DNA of 5,421 nucleotides from Bacteroidales bacterium. GTDB taxonomy: Bacteria; Bacteroidota; Bacteroidia; Bacteroidales; UBA12077. Below the pieces are notes generated by a model. It had not been told where the DNA came from and ran no database searches. It worked only from the letters and a program-made list of their open reading frames with translations. Positions within the stretch are counted from its first letter, which is position 1. Each line of letters begins with the position of its first letter. The stretch covers positions 1 to 5,421 of the forward strand of contig JASGMZ010000209.1 in NCBI GenBank assembly GCA_030156305.1, in the 5' to 3' direction. The position numbers and the translations under genes were made by a program. Positions 1-5,421 of this stretch are shown here, piece after piece.

Positions 1-151
1 TCCCGACAGATTCATAAATAATTGCATGTTGCCTGAGAAATTTTCTTCCATCTAATTGTTTTTTTCTTAAATATCTCCACAATATTTGTTCTGAAGGAGC
101 GGGATTATTTCTTAATCTTCTTGTTAATTCCTTGATTTCCGGGTAGGTCAT
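1..151 (-). CDS. DUF559 domain protein (endonuclease-like), 5' part only
   Basis: Reading the minus strand from the ATG at 151 gives 50 uninterrupted codons up to the window edge, beginning MTYPEIKELTRRLRNNPAPS. The series LRxNPxPSEQxLWRxLRxxQLxGxKFxRQHxI (residues about 13-45) matches what I know of the N-terminal part of DUF559 proteins, small single-domain proteins related to Vsr-type very-short-patch-repair nucleases and the PD-(D/E)XK fold. The expected catalytic acidic residues and the IxDFYC-like segment lie beyond the edge, so activity cannot be judged. The start fits the usual position a few residues before the LRxNxTxxE motif, and no Shine-Dalgarno sequence is seen, which is normal for Bacteroidota. 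The gene is divergent from the two-component operon and sits next to the palindromic repeat unit at 179-315. The biological role of DUF559 proteins is not established. The family call is from remembered motifs and is fairly sure. Confidence 0.8.
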   Translation of the reverse strand, partial: MTYPEIKELTRRLRNNPAPSEQILWRYLRKKQLDGRKFLRQHAIIYESVG

Positions 152-178
152 ATTTTATTATTTATTCTAATTTATTTA

Positions 179-315
179 CCCCTCTGTCTATCGACATCTC
201 CCCTTTAAAGGGGAGAAAGCTTCGATTAATTCTTCTGCTAACCCTTTAAGGTTGGTAGTACTTTCAATCAAAGCTGCTTTCCCTTTTAAGGGAAAGTCCC
301 GACAGGGGAAAGGGT
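179..315. repeat. Compound palindromic repeat unit (imperfect inverted repeat)
   Basis: Two GC-richer palindromic blocks form the arms of a larger imperfect inverted repeat. The left block (179-220) contains a TGTC-TATC-GACA hairpin (185-196) and then a perfect 20-bp palindrome (197-216, TCTCCCCTTT then its complement). The right block (273-315) contains CTTTCCCTT-TT-AAGGGAAAG (277-296) followed by CGACAGGGGAAAGGG. The reverse complement of the left block aligns with the right block: both start GCTTTC, pass through a CCCTTTaaAGGG-like core and end in GACAG(A)GGGG. The 9-mer TCCCGACAG at 297-305 is also at 1-9, inside the DUF559 gene. Such pyrimidine/purine palindromes are familiar intergenic repeats in Bacteroidota genomes. 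Whether this one is mobile or acts as a transcript end for a neighbouring gene cannot be told from one copy. Confidence 0.65.
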
Positions 316-388
316 CAAAATACTAAAAATTAAATTTATCTTTAATTTTTGCTATACTACAAATGGTTATAAACTGAACTTTTTACCA

Positions 389-483
389 CGTCATTGCGAG
401 GAGGAACGACGAAGTAATCTGTTTTAATATCAAAAGATTGCTTCATTTCCTGCCTGCCGGCAGACACGGCATTCGCAGTGACG
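389..483. repeat. CGTCATTGCGAG-type dispersed inverted repeat
   Basis: The left arm at 389-420 (CGTCATTGCGAGGAGGAACG, then ACGAAGTAATCT) is complementary to the right arm at 435-483 (AGATTGCTTCATTTCC ... CGCAGTGACG). The inner parts (AAGTAATCT/AGATTGCTT) and outer parts (CGTCATTGCG/CGCAGTGACG) pair with few mismatches. The right arm is about 17 nt longer because of extra sequence around the palindrome CTGCCGGCAG (454-463). I recognise the CGTCATTGCGAGGAGGAACGACGAAGCAATCT sequence type from memory as a dispersed intergenic repeat in several bacterial groups. No coding function is seen. Confidence 0.75.
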
Positions 484-639
484 AATAAGAAATAAAAGCT
501 CAGATTATGCCCGCTCACAGTATAACATCCATATTATATTCATTCTATTTTTGTGAACTTCAGTGCATGGATGTTTCATCTTGTTTTTTGTTTTTAATTA
601 TTAAGTTAAATGCAATCTAAAAGGTTAAATACTAATTTC
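484..639. other. AT-rich intergenic stretch with a 9-bp inverted repeat
   Basis: This is the remainder of the gene-free region 152-679. It contains no credible reading frame on either strand. It does hold a perfect inverted repeat, AACATCCAT (524-532) and ATGGATGTT (567-575), separated by 34 nt. Between the arms lies TATTTTTG (546-553), a second match to the Bacteroidota -7 consensus, but I see no TTTG-like -33 element at the usual distance from it. A transcript starting there would carry a leader of about 120 nt that could form the hairpin. A degenerate match to the CTACAAAAT box lies at 629-637 (6 of 9 bases), 11 nt before the perfect box. Confidence 0.4.
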
Positions 640-663
640 CTACAAAATTTTAAATTATTTTTG
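640..663 (+). promoter_or_regulatory. Probable autoregulated promoter of the two-component operon
   Basis: CTACAAAAT (640-648) is followed after exactly 7 nt by TATTTTTG (656-663), a perfect match to the Bacteroidota -7 element TAnnTTTG. The same box with the same 7-nt spacing precedes the receptor gene at 2770-2793. The wider 15-mer at 634-648 matches the receptor-promoter 15-mer at 2764-2778 in 13 of 15 positions. No good TTTG -33 box is present, so the promoter looks activator-dependent. The start site would fall near 670, giving a leader of only about 10 nt before the ATG at 680. Autoregulation by the response regulator is inferred. Confidence 0.6.
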
Positions 664-679
664 ACCCAAAGAGTATAGT

Positions 680-1357
680 ATGAAATTATTAATTGTAGAA
701 GATAATTTTCAATTAGCGGATGATTTATCCAGATTTTTAACTGAGAATGGCTTTATAGTTGAAATAGCTGATACATTGGAAAAAGCAAAAGAAAAGGTTG
801 AGCTGTATCATTATGAGCTGATTATTCTTGATATCGGCTTGCCCGATGGTAGCGGGCTTGACATTATTAAACTACTAAAAAATAAAAATTCAGATTCTGG
901 AATTTTAATTGTTACCGCTAAAAATGCTATTGAGGATAAGGTAAAAGGACTTGAATTAGGGGCTGATGATTATATTACCAAACCTTTTCATAAAGCTGAA
1001 TTAAATGCCAGGGTACGATCGATTATACGCAGAAAAAAATTTGACGGGAGTAATATTATTTTAATCAATAAAATAAAGATTGATTTAAATTCAATGTCTG
1101 TAACTATTGATGATAAAGAACTTGACCTTACAAGAAAAGAATACGATTTGTTGTTGTATTTTATTTATAACAAAAACAGGGTACTTACCAAAGAAAGTAT
1201 TGCAGAGCACTTGTGGGGCGACCATATTGACCAGGCCGATAATTTTGATTTTATTTATAATCATATCAAAAATTTACGCAAAAAGTTGCAGCAAGCAGGT
1301 GCAGAAAACCACATACGTTCGGTTTATGGTATGGGGTATAAATTTTATGAACTTTAA
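680..1357 (+). CDS. OmpR/PhoB-family response regulator
   Basis: This 225-residue protein is a cytoplasmic DNA-binding response regulator of full family length. Residues 1-115 form the receiver domain, with acidic pocket E7/D8, phospho-acceptor D51 (in LIILDIGLPDGSG), conserved T79 (in LIVTA) and K101 in the TKPF motif. The GADDYITKPF segment is typical of the OmpR class. Residues about 125-223 form the winged helix, with the LTRKEYDLL segment, the presumed recognition helix around NFDFIYNHIKNLRKKL (188-203) and the IRSVYGMGYKF wing (212-222). The ATG at 680 is right because MKLLIVEDN starts directly with the first receiver strand; a weak AAAGAG lies 6 nt upstream. The stop is 11 nt before the kinase start, so the two are almost surely co-transcribed. 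Likely targets are the CTACAAAAT repeats before this gene and before the receptor gene, since the family binds 11-bp direct repeats. No named orthologue is claimed. Confidence 0.97.
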   Translation: MKLLIVEDNFQLADDLSRFLTENGFIVEIADTLEKAKEKVELYHYELIILDIGLPDGSGLDIIKLLKNKNSDSGILIVTAKNAIEDKVKGLELGADDYITKPFHKAELNARVRSIIRRKKFDGSNIILINKIKIDLNSMSVTIDDKELDLTRKEYDLLLYFIYNKNRVLTKESIAEHLWGDHIDQADNFDFIYNHIKNLRKKLQQAGAENHIRSVYGMGYKFYEL

Positions 1358-1368
1358 TTTTAACAGAT

Positions 1369-2646
1369 ATGTTTAAATTTAAATCTTTTCGGTTACTAAC
1401 TAAAACAAGCTTTTTTTATTTGTTATTTATCCTGGCAACATTTTTTATCAGTGGCAGGTATCTTATCAATAAAGCAGATAATTATATTAATGAGGAAACC
1501 GAGCATTTTTTTCGTTACAGAGAGGAACATGTGAGAGGATATTTAAATAAAGGAAGAGATCCTGCAAAATTAAAATATATAGGTATAACCCTGCTCGACT
1601 CCACCAAAAATTATACCGATTATCCAAGATATGCTGATACCCTTATTTATATTGAAGAATTAGATGAACAACAAATACACCGGAAAAAAAGTGTAATCGT
1701 AGAAGCCAATGGTAAATCCTATCTTTTAGAAATGTTGATCAATATAGATGATTTTACAAAATTGAAATTAGACGTAGCAAGCAGGATTGTCCCGGCATTT
1801 ATCATATTAGCCTTAGTGATTGTTTTGTTTACTACTTTTTTATCCGGATTTTTATTTCAGCCTTTTTATCGGATTTTAAGTCATATCGATCGCTATAAAG
1901 TGGGTAAAGGAATGAATATTCCCAAGGTTAAAACATCGAGTAAAGAATTTCAGAAATTACAATTTCTTTTTAGAAATATGGTAAATCGTATTGAAGAGGA
2001 TTACCGAAATTTGAAAGAATATACCGAAAATATGGCGCATGAGATTCAAACACCGTTAACTATTATACGCAATAAAACGGAAAGATTGATTGCAGATGAA
2101 GAGTTAATGAAAAAAAATGCCAATGCGGTTAAAATGATTTACGAAGAAACCAACCATTTGTCTAAGTTAGGAAATGCTTTAAACCTGTTAACCAAAATTG
2201 AAAACGGAGAATATAATAACACTGAGGTGATTAAAACAAAAGATTTAATTCTAAAACATATTGATGCCATTGAAGAATTGTTACAATTAAAATCGATGTC
2301 TATTGAAACCGATTTAACCGATGAGCATCAAGTTATACTAGATCCTTTCTTATTTGATATATTACTTAAAAATTTAATCCGTAATGCTATTCGTTATGGC
2401 AGTAACCATGGGCCGATTAAGATTACAACCACCCAAAATCAGCTGATTGTTAGCAATTATGGCGATACACTTTCCGTTTCACCGGAAAAAATTTTTGAAC
2501 GTTTTTATTCTTCCAACTCAACAGGTCAATCGCTGGGCTTGGGACTTTCATTAGTCAAAAGAATTTGTGATCTGAACCATTTAAGTATTGAATATGATTA
2601 TAATGATGGACAGCATTACTTCATTATTTCTACTAAAAAAGAATAA
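1369..2646 (+). CDS. Membrane-bound sensor histidine kinase
   Basis: This 425-residue protein is the partner kinase of the regulator 11 nt upstream. Transmembrane segments are at about 14-33 and 140-163, enclosing a charged periplasmic sensor of about 105 residues with no recognised ligand motif. A degenerate HAMP-like linker follows (about 164-210). The HisKA phospho-acceptor is H224 in NMAHEIQTPL (H-box). The HATPase domain shows the N-box NLIRNAIRYG (N335, N339), the F-box IFERFYSSN (375-383) and the G2 box SLGLGLSLVK (388-397). The G1 box reads SNYGD (362-366), with Asn363 where the classical DxGxG motif has Asp. I believe this occurs in other Bacteroidota kinases of this type, so the protein is probably active. 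All catalytic parts are present and intact. No Shine-Dalgarno sequence precedes the ATG; MFKFKSFRLL is a short basic cytoplasmic tail, consistent with this start. The signal sensed is unknown. Confidence 0.95.
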   Translation: MFKFKSFRLLTKTSFFYLLFILATFFISGRYLINKADNYINEETEHFFRYREEHVRGYLNKGRDPAKLKYIGITLLDSTKNYTDYPRYADTLIYIEELDEQQIHRKKSVIVEANGKSYLLEMLINIDDFTKLKLDVASRIVPAFIILALVIVLFTTFLSGFLFQPFYRILSHIDRYKVGKGMNIPKVKTSSKEFQKLQFLFRNMVNRIEEDYRNLKEYTENMAHEIQTPLTIIRNKTERLIADEELMKKNANAVKMIYEETNHLSKLGNALNLLTKIENGEYNNTEVIKTKDLILKHIDAIEELLQLKSMSIETDLTDEHQVILDPFLFDILLKNLIRNAIRYGSNHGPIKITTTQNQLIVSNYGDTLSVSPEKIFERFYSSNSTGQSLGLGLSLVKRICDLNHLSIEYDYNDGQHYFIISTKKE

Positions 2647-2736
2647 TTACAGATTAAACTTTTTAGATACTTTGTTGTCTTTAATGCTACATATTATCGA
2701 GTAGATTTGTAATATATACACGTATAATTTGTCAAA
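2647..2736 (+). other. Intergenic region between kinase and receptor genes, distal part
   Basis: No convincing terminator hairpin is seen after the kinase stop, so some read-through from the two-component operon into the receptor gene is possible. TAGATTTG (2702-2709) fits TAnnTTTG, but the nearest upstream TTTG (2671-2674) is 27 nt away, longer than the usual spacing of about 19-21, so it is a weaker promoter candidate than the one at 2786. ATTTGTAA (2705-2712) resembles the complement of the CTACAAAAT box with one T missing. Confidence 0.35.
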
Positions 2737-2778
2737 CTACAAAATTGCTACAAAATGTATATTAAATTGCTACAAAAT
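2737..2778 (+). promoter_or_regulatory. Tandem CTACAAAAT operator, 11-bp phase
   Basis: The 9-mer CTACAAAAT is present perfectly at 2737-2745, 2748-2756 and 2770-2778, and in degenerate form (ATATTAAAT, 6 of 9) at 2759-2767. The starts 2737, 2748, 2759 and 2770 are each 11 bp apart, so all copies lie on nearly the same helix face. The second and last perfect copies share a longer 15-mer, AAATTGCTACAAAAT, 22 bp apart. Head-to-tail 11-bp spacing is the known layout of sites for PhoB/OmpR-family regulators, and the only such regulator in the window is encoded two genes upstream. The array occupies the position of the -33 element of the receptor promoter, which suggests activation. The binding protein is inferred. 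Confidence 0.7.
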
Positions 2779-2785
2779 CATTGTT

Positions 2786-2793
2786 TAGGTTTG
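2786..2793 (+). promoter_or_regulatory. Receptor gene promoter -7 element
   Basis: TAGGTTTG is a perfect match to the Bacteroidota -7 consensus TAnnTTTG. It begins 7 nt after the last CTACAAAAT box, as in the regulator promoter. A partial TTG lies at 2767-2769, only 16 nt away, so the -33 element is poor. Transcription would start near 2800, leaving an AT-rich leader of roughly 23 nt without a Shine-Dalgarno sequence before the ATG at 2823. Confidence 0.55.
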
Positions 2794-2822
2794 TTGCAGA
2801 AAATTATTAAAAAAATTTTATT

Positions 2823-5282
2823 ATGATAAAAAAGATTGTTACTGCATTTTTGATTATAGGAATATCATTAAATGCTTTTGCTGAAGAAGATAATAATTCA
2901 GAACTAAGTAAAGGAAATTTAACGGGTTATGTATACGATTCAAGCGAAAATAAGCCTTTAGAATATGCAACCATATCGCTCATAAACTTAAAAAATGGAA
3001 GTGTGGTTAATGGGACAATCTCCGATGAATCGGGCTACTTCCAATTAAAAAATATTAATCCCGGAGAATACCGAATTGAAATAACCTTTATTGGTTATGA
3101 AAAGGAAGTAATTGAAAAAATCGAGATCAACGATAAAAATCGAAAAATTGAATTGGGTCAGGTAATGATCAGTCCTGCTACCGAATCTATTGACGAAGTT
3201 GTTGTAACGGCTGACAGGCCTACCATGACTTATAAAATTGATAAAAAAGTGATCAATGTGAGTCAGCAACACACTTCTGCATCAGGTACAGCTGTTGAGA
3301 TTTTAGAGAATGTGCCTTCGGTAACTGTGGATATAGAAGGAAATGTTAGCTTACGGGGTAGCCAAAGTTTTACAGTATTAATTGACAATAAGCCAACGGT
3401 ATTGGATCCGAGCGATGCCCTTAGTCAAATTCCGGCCAGTGCCATTGAAAATATTGAAATTATTACCAATCCTTCGGCAAAATATGATCCTGATGGAACC
3501 TCAGGAATTGTAAATATTATTACCAAGAAAAACAGAATGCAAGGATTAAATGGGGTAGCTAATTTAAATGCCGGAAAATACGACCGCTATGGTGCAGACT
3601 TCTTATTGAACTTCCGAAGAGAAAAATTTAGTGTGTATGTGGGCGCTGATGTTAATACAAGAAATATGTATGGCTCACGCGAAGAAGATAATCGCACTTT
3701 TTATAACGACACTACTTCCTATGTTTTATCCGATGGAGAGTTTAATCGTGGAGGTTCATCGTATAGTTTTAGAGGTGGAGTTGATTACAATTTTAATGCT
3801 TTTAATACCCTTAGTTTCGAAGCTCGTTATGGCAATCGCGATGGGAACTCCGATAATGAAACCAATTATCATGAGTTTATCAATCCAGGCACTTTTGATG
3901 AATATTATACCAGCAAAGAAGAATCGGAAAGAGGGGGTGATTACCTTTCATTAAATTTAAGTTATACAAGAAAATTTAACAAAAAAGGGCATGAATTGTA
4001 TGCATTGGTAAATTATAGCAGAAGGGATTTTGATTCAGAATCTACCAATCGTTTAAGAGACTTTAACAATAATATTGTAAGTGGCCAAAGATCTATAGAA
4101 TCCGGGCCAAGACAACCTTTGCGATTTCAACTGGATTATACTTTGCCTTTAAGCGAAACAAATAAATTCGAAGCGGGTTATCAATCCCGAATGTCAGATA
4201 ACACAGAAAAAGCTGAAATGTTTTTGTATGATACATCTGCTGCTGTGATGGATTTTGTGTTCCAGGATCTATATTCTAATACATCAAATTACCGTAGAAG
4301 TATTCATTCAATATATGCCATTTATTCAGGTGAATTAGGAAACTTTGGTTACCAGGGAGGATTACGGGGAGAATATACTTATCGTGATATTACTATTGAT
4401 GAAACGAATGAAAATTTTAATATTGATCGATGGGATATTTTTCCCACGGTACACGTTTCATACAATCTGCCAAAAGAAAATCAACTGATGGCAAGTTATA
4501 CCCGCCGAATAGACCGCCCACGAGGGTGGTATCTCGAACCCTTTTTAACATGGTCTGATGCTTATAATGTACGACAAGGAAACCCGGGACTTGACCCTGA
4601 ATATATAGATTCTTACGAACTTAGCTATTTGAATAAGTTTGGGCGTAATTCATTCTCTTTTGAAGCGTATTACCGGGTTACTAACAATAAAATTGAAAGA
4701 GTAAGAAGTCGGTGGGAAAATGCAGACAATGTTTTTCTTAGCTCTTTCGAAAATGTTGGAAAAGATTATGCCTTAGGAATTGAAACCATGTTGGGACTGG
4801 ATGTTCAAAAATGGTGGCATGTAGATTTAATGGGTAACCTCTATGATTATCGGGTGGAAGGCCAGCTGGATGGCAGTGATTTTTCTGAATCAAGTTTTAA
4901 CTGGAATATCCGTTTTAACAATATTTTACGGTTTGGTGATAATTCAAGATTGCAATTTAATGCCATGTATAACAGCCCTACAATTAGTGCCCAAGGCGAG
5001 CGCAGCGATTTCTTCATGGCTAACCTGGCTTACAAACATGATTTCTTGAAAAAAGCATTTTCAGCTACATTACAGGTAAGAGATGTTTTTGGAACCATGA
5101 AACATTCTTTCACTTATCAAGGGGACGATTTTTATTCTTATAACTACTTTAAACCTAATACTCCATTCTTTTCTATTACGTTAACTTACAGAATAAATAA
5201 CTATCGTCCGGACAGACGACGCGGAAGCAATGGTGGTGACGATTTACAGGAGTTTAATGGAGGAGAAGGTGTAGAATTTTAA
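2823..5282 (+). CDS. TonB-dependent outer-membrane receptor
   Basis: This 819-residue protein is a complete outer-membrane beta-barrel receptor. A signal peptide (residues 1-20, KK then a hydrophobic stretch ending NAFA, cleavage before EED) is followed by a CarboxypepD_reg-like domain (about 32-115: GYVYDSSENKPLEYATISL, GYFQLKNINPGEYRIEITFIGYE). DEVVVTA (124-130) marks the start of the plug region, and the plug (about 140-237) shows VPSVTVDIEGNVSLRG, VLIDNKP and GTSGIVNIITKK. The remaining 580 residues are a barrel of the Bacteroidota outer-membrane beta-barrel type (PF14905-like), with many alternating aromatic strands and a last strand near FFSITLTYRINNY. After it comes a polar tail (RPDRRRGSNGGDD...GVEF) ending in Phe. 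At 819 residues it is shorter than typical SusC proteins (about 1000), and no SusD follows, so it is not a classical SusCD glycan importer. The substrate cannot be told; metal chelates or peptides are possible. Its promoter carries the repeated CTACAAAAT boxes. Confidence 0.94.
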   Translation: MIKKIVTAFLIIGISLNAFAEEDNNSELSKGNLTGYVYDSSENKPLEYATISLINLKNGSVVNGTISDESGYFQLKNINPGEYRIEITFIGYEKEVIEKIEINDKNRKIELGQVMISPATESIDEVVVTADRPTMTYKIDKKVINVSQQHTSASGTAVEILENVPSVTVDIEGNVSLRGSQSFTVLIDNKPTVLDPSDALSQIPASAIENIEIITNPSAKYDPDGTSGIVNIITKKNRMQGLNGVANLNAGKYDRYGADFLLNFRREKFSVYVGADVNTRNMYGSREEDNRTFYNDTTSYVLSDGEFNRGGSSYSFRGGVDYNFNAFNTLSFEARYGNRDGNSDNETNYHEFINPGTFDEYYTSKEESERGGDYLSLNLSYTRKFNKKGHELYALVNYSRRDFDSESTNRLRDFNNNIVSGQRSIESGPRQPLRFQLDYTLPLSETNKFEAGYQSRMSDNTEKAEMFLYDTSAAVMDFVFQDLYSNTSNYRRSIHSIYAIYSGELGNFGYQGGLRGEYTYRDITIDETNENFNIDRWDIFPTVHVSYNLPKENQLMASYTRRIDRPRGWYLEPFLTWSDAYNVRQGNPGLDPEYIDSYELSYLNKFGRNSFSFEAYYRVTNNKIERVRSRWENADNVFLSSFENVGKDYALGIETMLGLDVQKWWHVDLMGNLYDYRVEGQLDGSDFSESSFNWNIRFNNILRFGDNSRLQFNAMYNSPTISAQGERSDFFMANLAYKHDFLKKAFSATLQVRDVFGTMKHSFTYQGDDFYSYNYFKPNTPFFSITLTYRINNYRPDRRRGSNGGDDLQEFNGGEGVEF

Positions 5283-5288
5283 GTTAGC

Positions 5289-5415
5289 TAGTGGCTATAA
5301 GAAAACGTCAATAACTGCGTTACGCTCGCATTGGCAGCCAGTCATTTACGTCAGTAAACTCCTGGCTGCCAATTCTTCGCAAGCCTTGTTCTTGACGTTT
5401 TTTATTACGCCACTA
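5289..5415. repeat. 127-bp inverted repeat, probable terminator or MITE-like element
   Basis: The outer ends are TAGTGGC (5289-5295) and GCCACTA (5409-5415). Inside them AAAACGTCA (5302-5310) pairs with TGACGTTTT (5393-5401), and ATTGGCAGCCAG (5330-5341) pairs perfectly over 12 bp with CTGGCTGCCAAT (5362-5373). The apical loop holds a further small hairpin, TTTAC-GTCA-GTAAA (5345-5358). The intervening segments 5311-5329 and 5374-5392 pair poorly. The structure begins 6 nt after the receptor stop and its right arm ends in a T run (5398-5403), so it can serve as an intrinsic terminator. Its large size, closed ends and flanking TA dinucleotides also fit a small non-autonomous element, but no second copy or empty site is available here. 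Confidence 0.75.
5362..5403 (+). terminator. Likely intrinsic terminator of the receptor gene
   Basis: The descending arm of the inverted repeat (CTGGCTGCCAAT, then TGACG paired with CGTCA upstream) runs directly into GTTTTTTATT. A GC-containing stem followed by a run of T is the usual form of a rho-independent terminator for the receptor transcript. The stem is interrupted by a poorly paired internal region of about 19 nt on each side, which lowers the certainty. Confidence 0.5.
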
Positions 5416-5421
5416 AAAAAA

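Noticed and set aside
357..364. CTACAAAT, a near match to the regulator box, more than 300 nt upstream of the regulator gene
   Set aside because: It lacks one A, has no second copy 11 nt away and no TAnnTTTG 7 nt downstream, so it is probably chance.
179..483. Repeated palindromes considered as a CRISPR array
   Set aside because: The blocks are inverted rather than direct repeats, differ in sequence and lack regular spacers.
1107..1376. Plus-strand reading frame of 89 codons inside the regulator gene
   Set aside because: It lies in another frame of a well-supported response regulator and its translation has no recognisable domain.
3045..3272. Minus-strand reading frame of 75 codons opposite the receptor gene
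   Set aside because: It is antisense to the conserved CarboxypepD_reg and plug regions and has no start context or family resemblance.
3631..3954. Plus-strand reading frame of 107 codons inside the receptor gene
   Set aside because: It is an out-of-frame shadow of the barrel region with low-complexity Met/Ile/Leu composition.
4843..5049. Plus-strand reading frame of 68 codons inside the receptor gene
   Set aside because: It is an out-of-frame shadow; the barrel frame runs through it without interruption.
2823..5282. Receptor considered as the SusC half of a glycan-utilisation locus
   Set aside because: No SusD gene follows, the protein is shorter than usual SusC proteins, and an inverted repeat/terminator comes directly after the stop.

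Overview
The window comes from an AT-rich genome, most likely a member of the Bacteroidota. This rests on a TonB-dependent receptor with an N-terminal carboxypeptidase-like (CarboxypepD_reg) domain followed by a DEVVVTA-type plug start, on the absence of clear Shine-Dalgarno sequences, on candidate promoters of the Bacteroidota TAnnTTTG -7 type, and on intergenic palindromic repeats of a style common in that phylum. The genus cannot be told from the sequence.

Layout. Positions 1-151 (minus strand) hold the first 50 codons of a DUF559 (endonuclease-like) gene that runs off the left edge. Positions 152-679 have no gene but are full of repeats: a compound palindromic unit at 179-315, a CGTCATTGCGAG-type inverted repeat at 389-483, and a 9-bp inverted repeat at 524-575. 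Then follow three complete plus-strand genes: an OmpR/PhoB-type response regulator (680-1357), its membrane histidine kinase (1369-2646, 11 nt downstream) and, after a 176-nt intergenic region, an 819-residue TonB-dependent outer-membrane receptor (2823-5282). A 127-bp inverted repeat (5289-5415) closes the window and probably acts as a terminator; it may also be a small mobile-element remnant.

How the genes work together. The regulator and kinase form one two-component pair. The most informative signal is non-coding. The 9-mer CTACAAAAT occurs three times in front of the receptor gene, at 2737, 2748 and 2770, so on an 11-bp phase with one degenerate slot at 2759. It occurs again at 640 in front of the regulator gene. 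In both promoters the copy nearest the gene lies exactly 7 nt upstream of a perfect TAnnTTTG -7 element. This is the geometry expected of an OmpR/PhoB-family activator that binds 11-bp direct repeats over a weak -33 region. I infer that the regulator activates its own operon and the receptor gene. The transported substrate and the stimulus are not evident: no SusD, hydrolase, siderophore or metal gene lies in the window.
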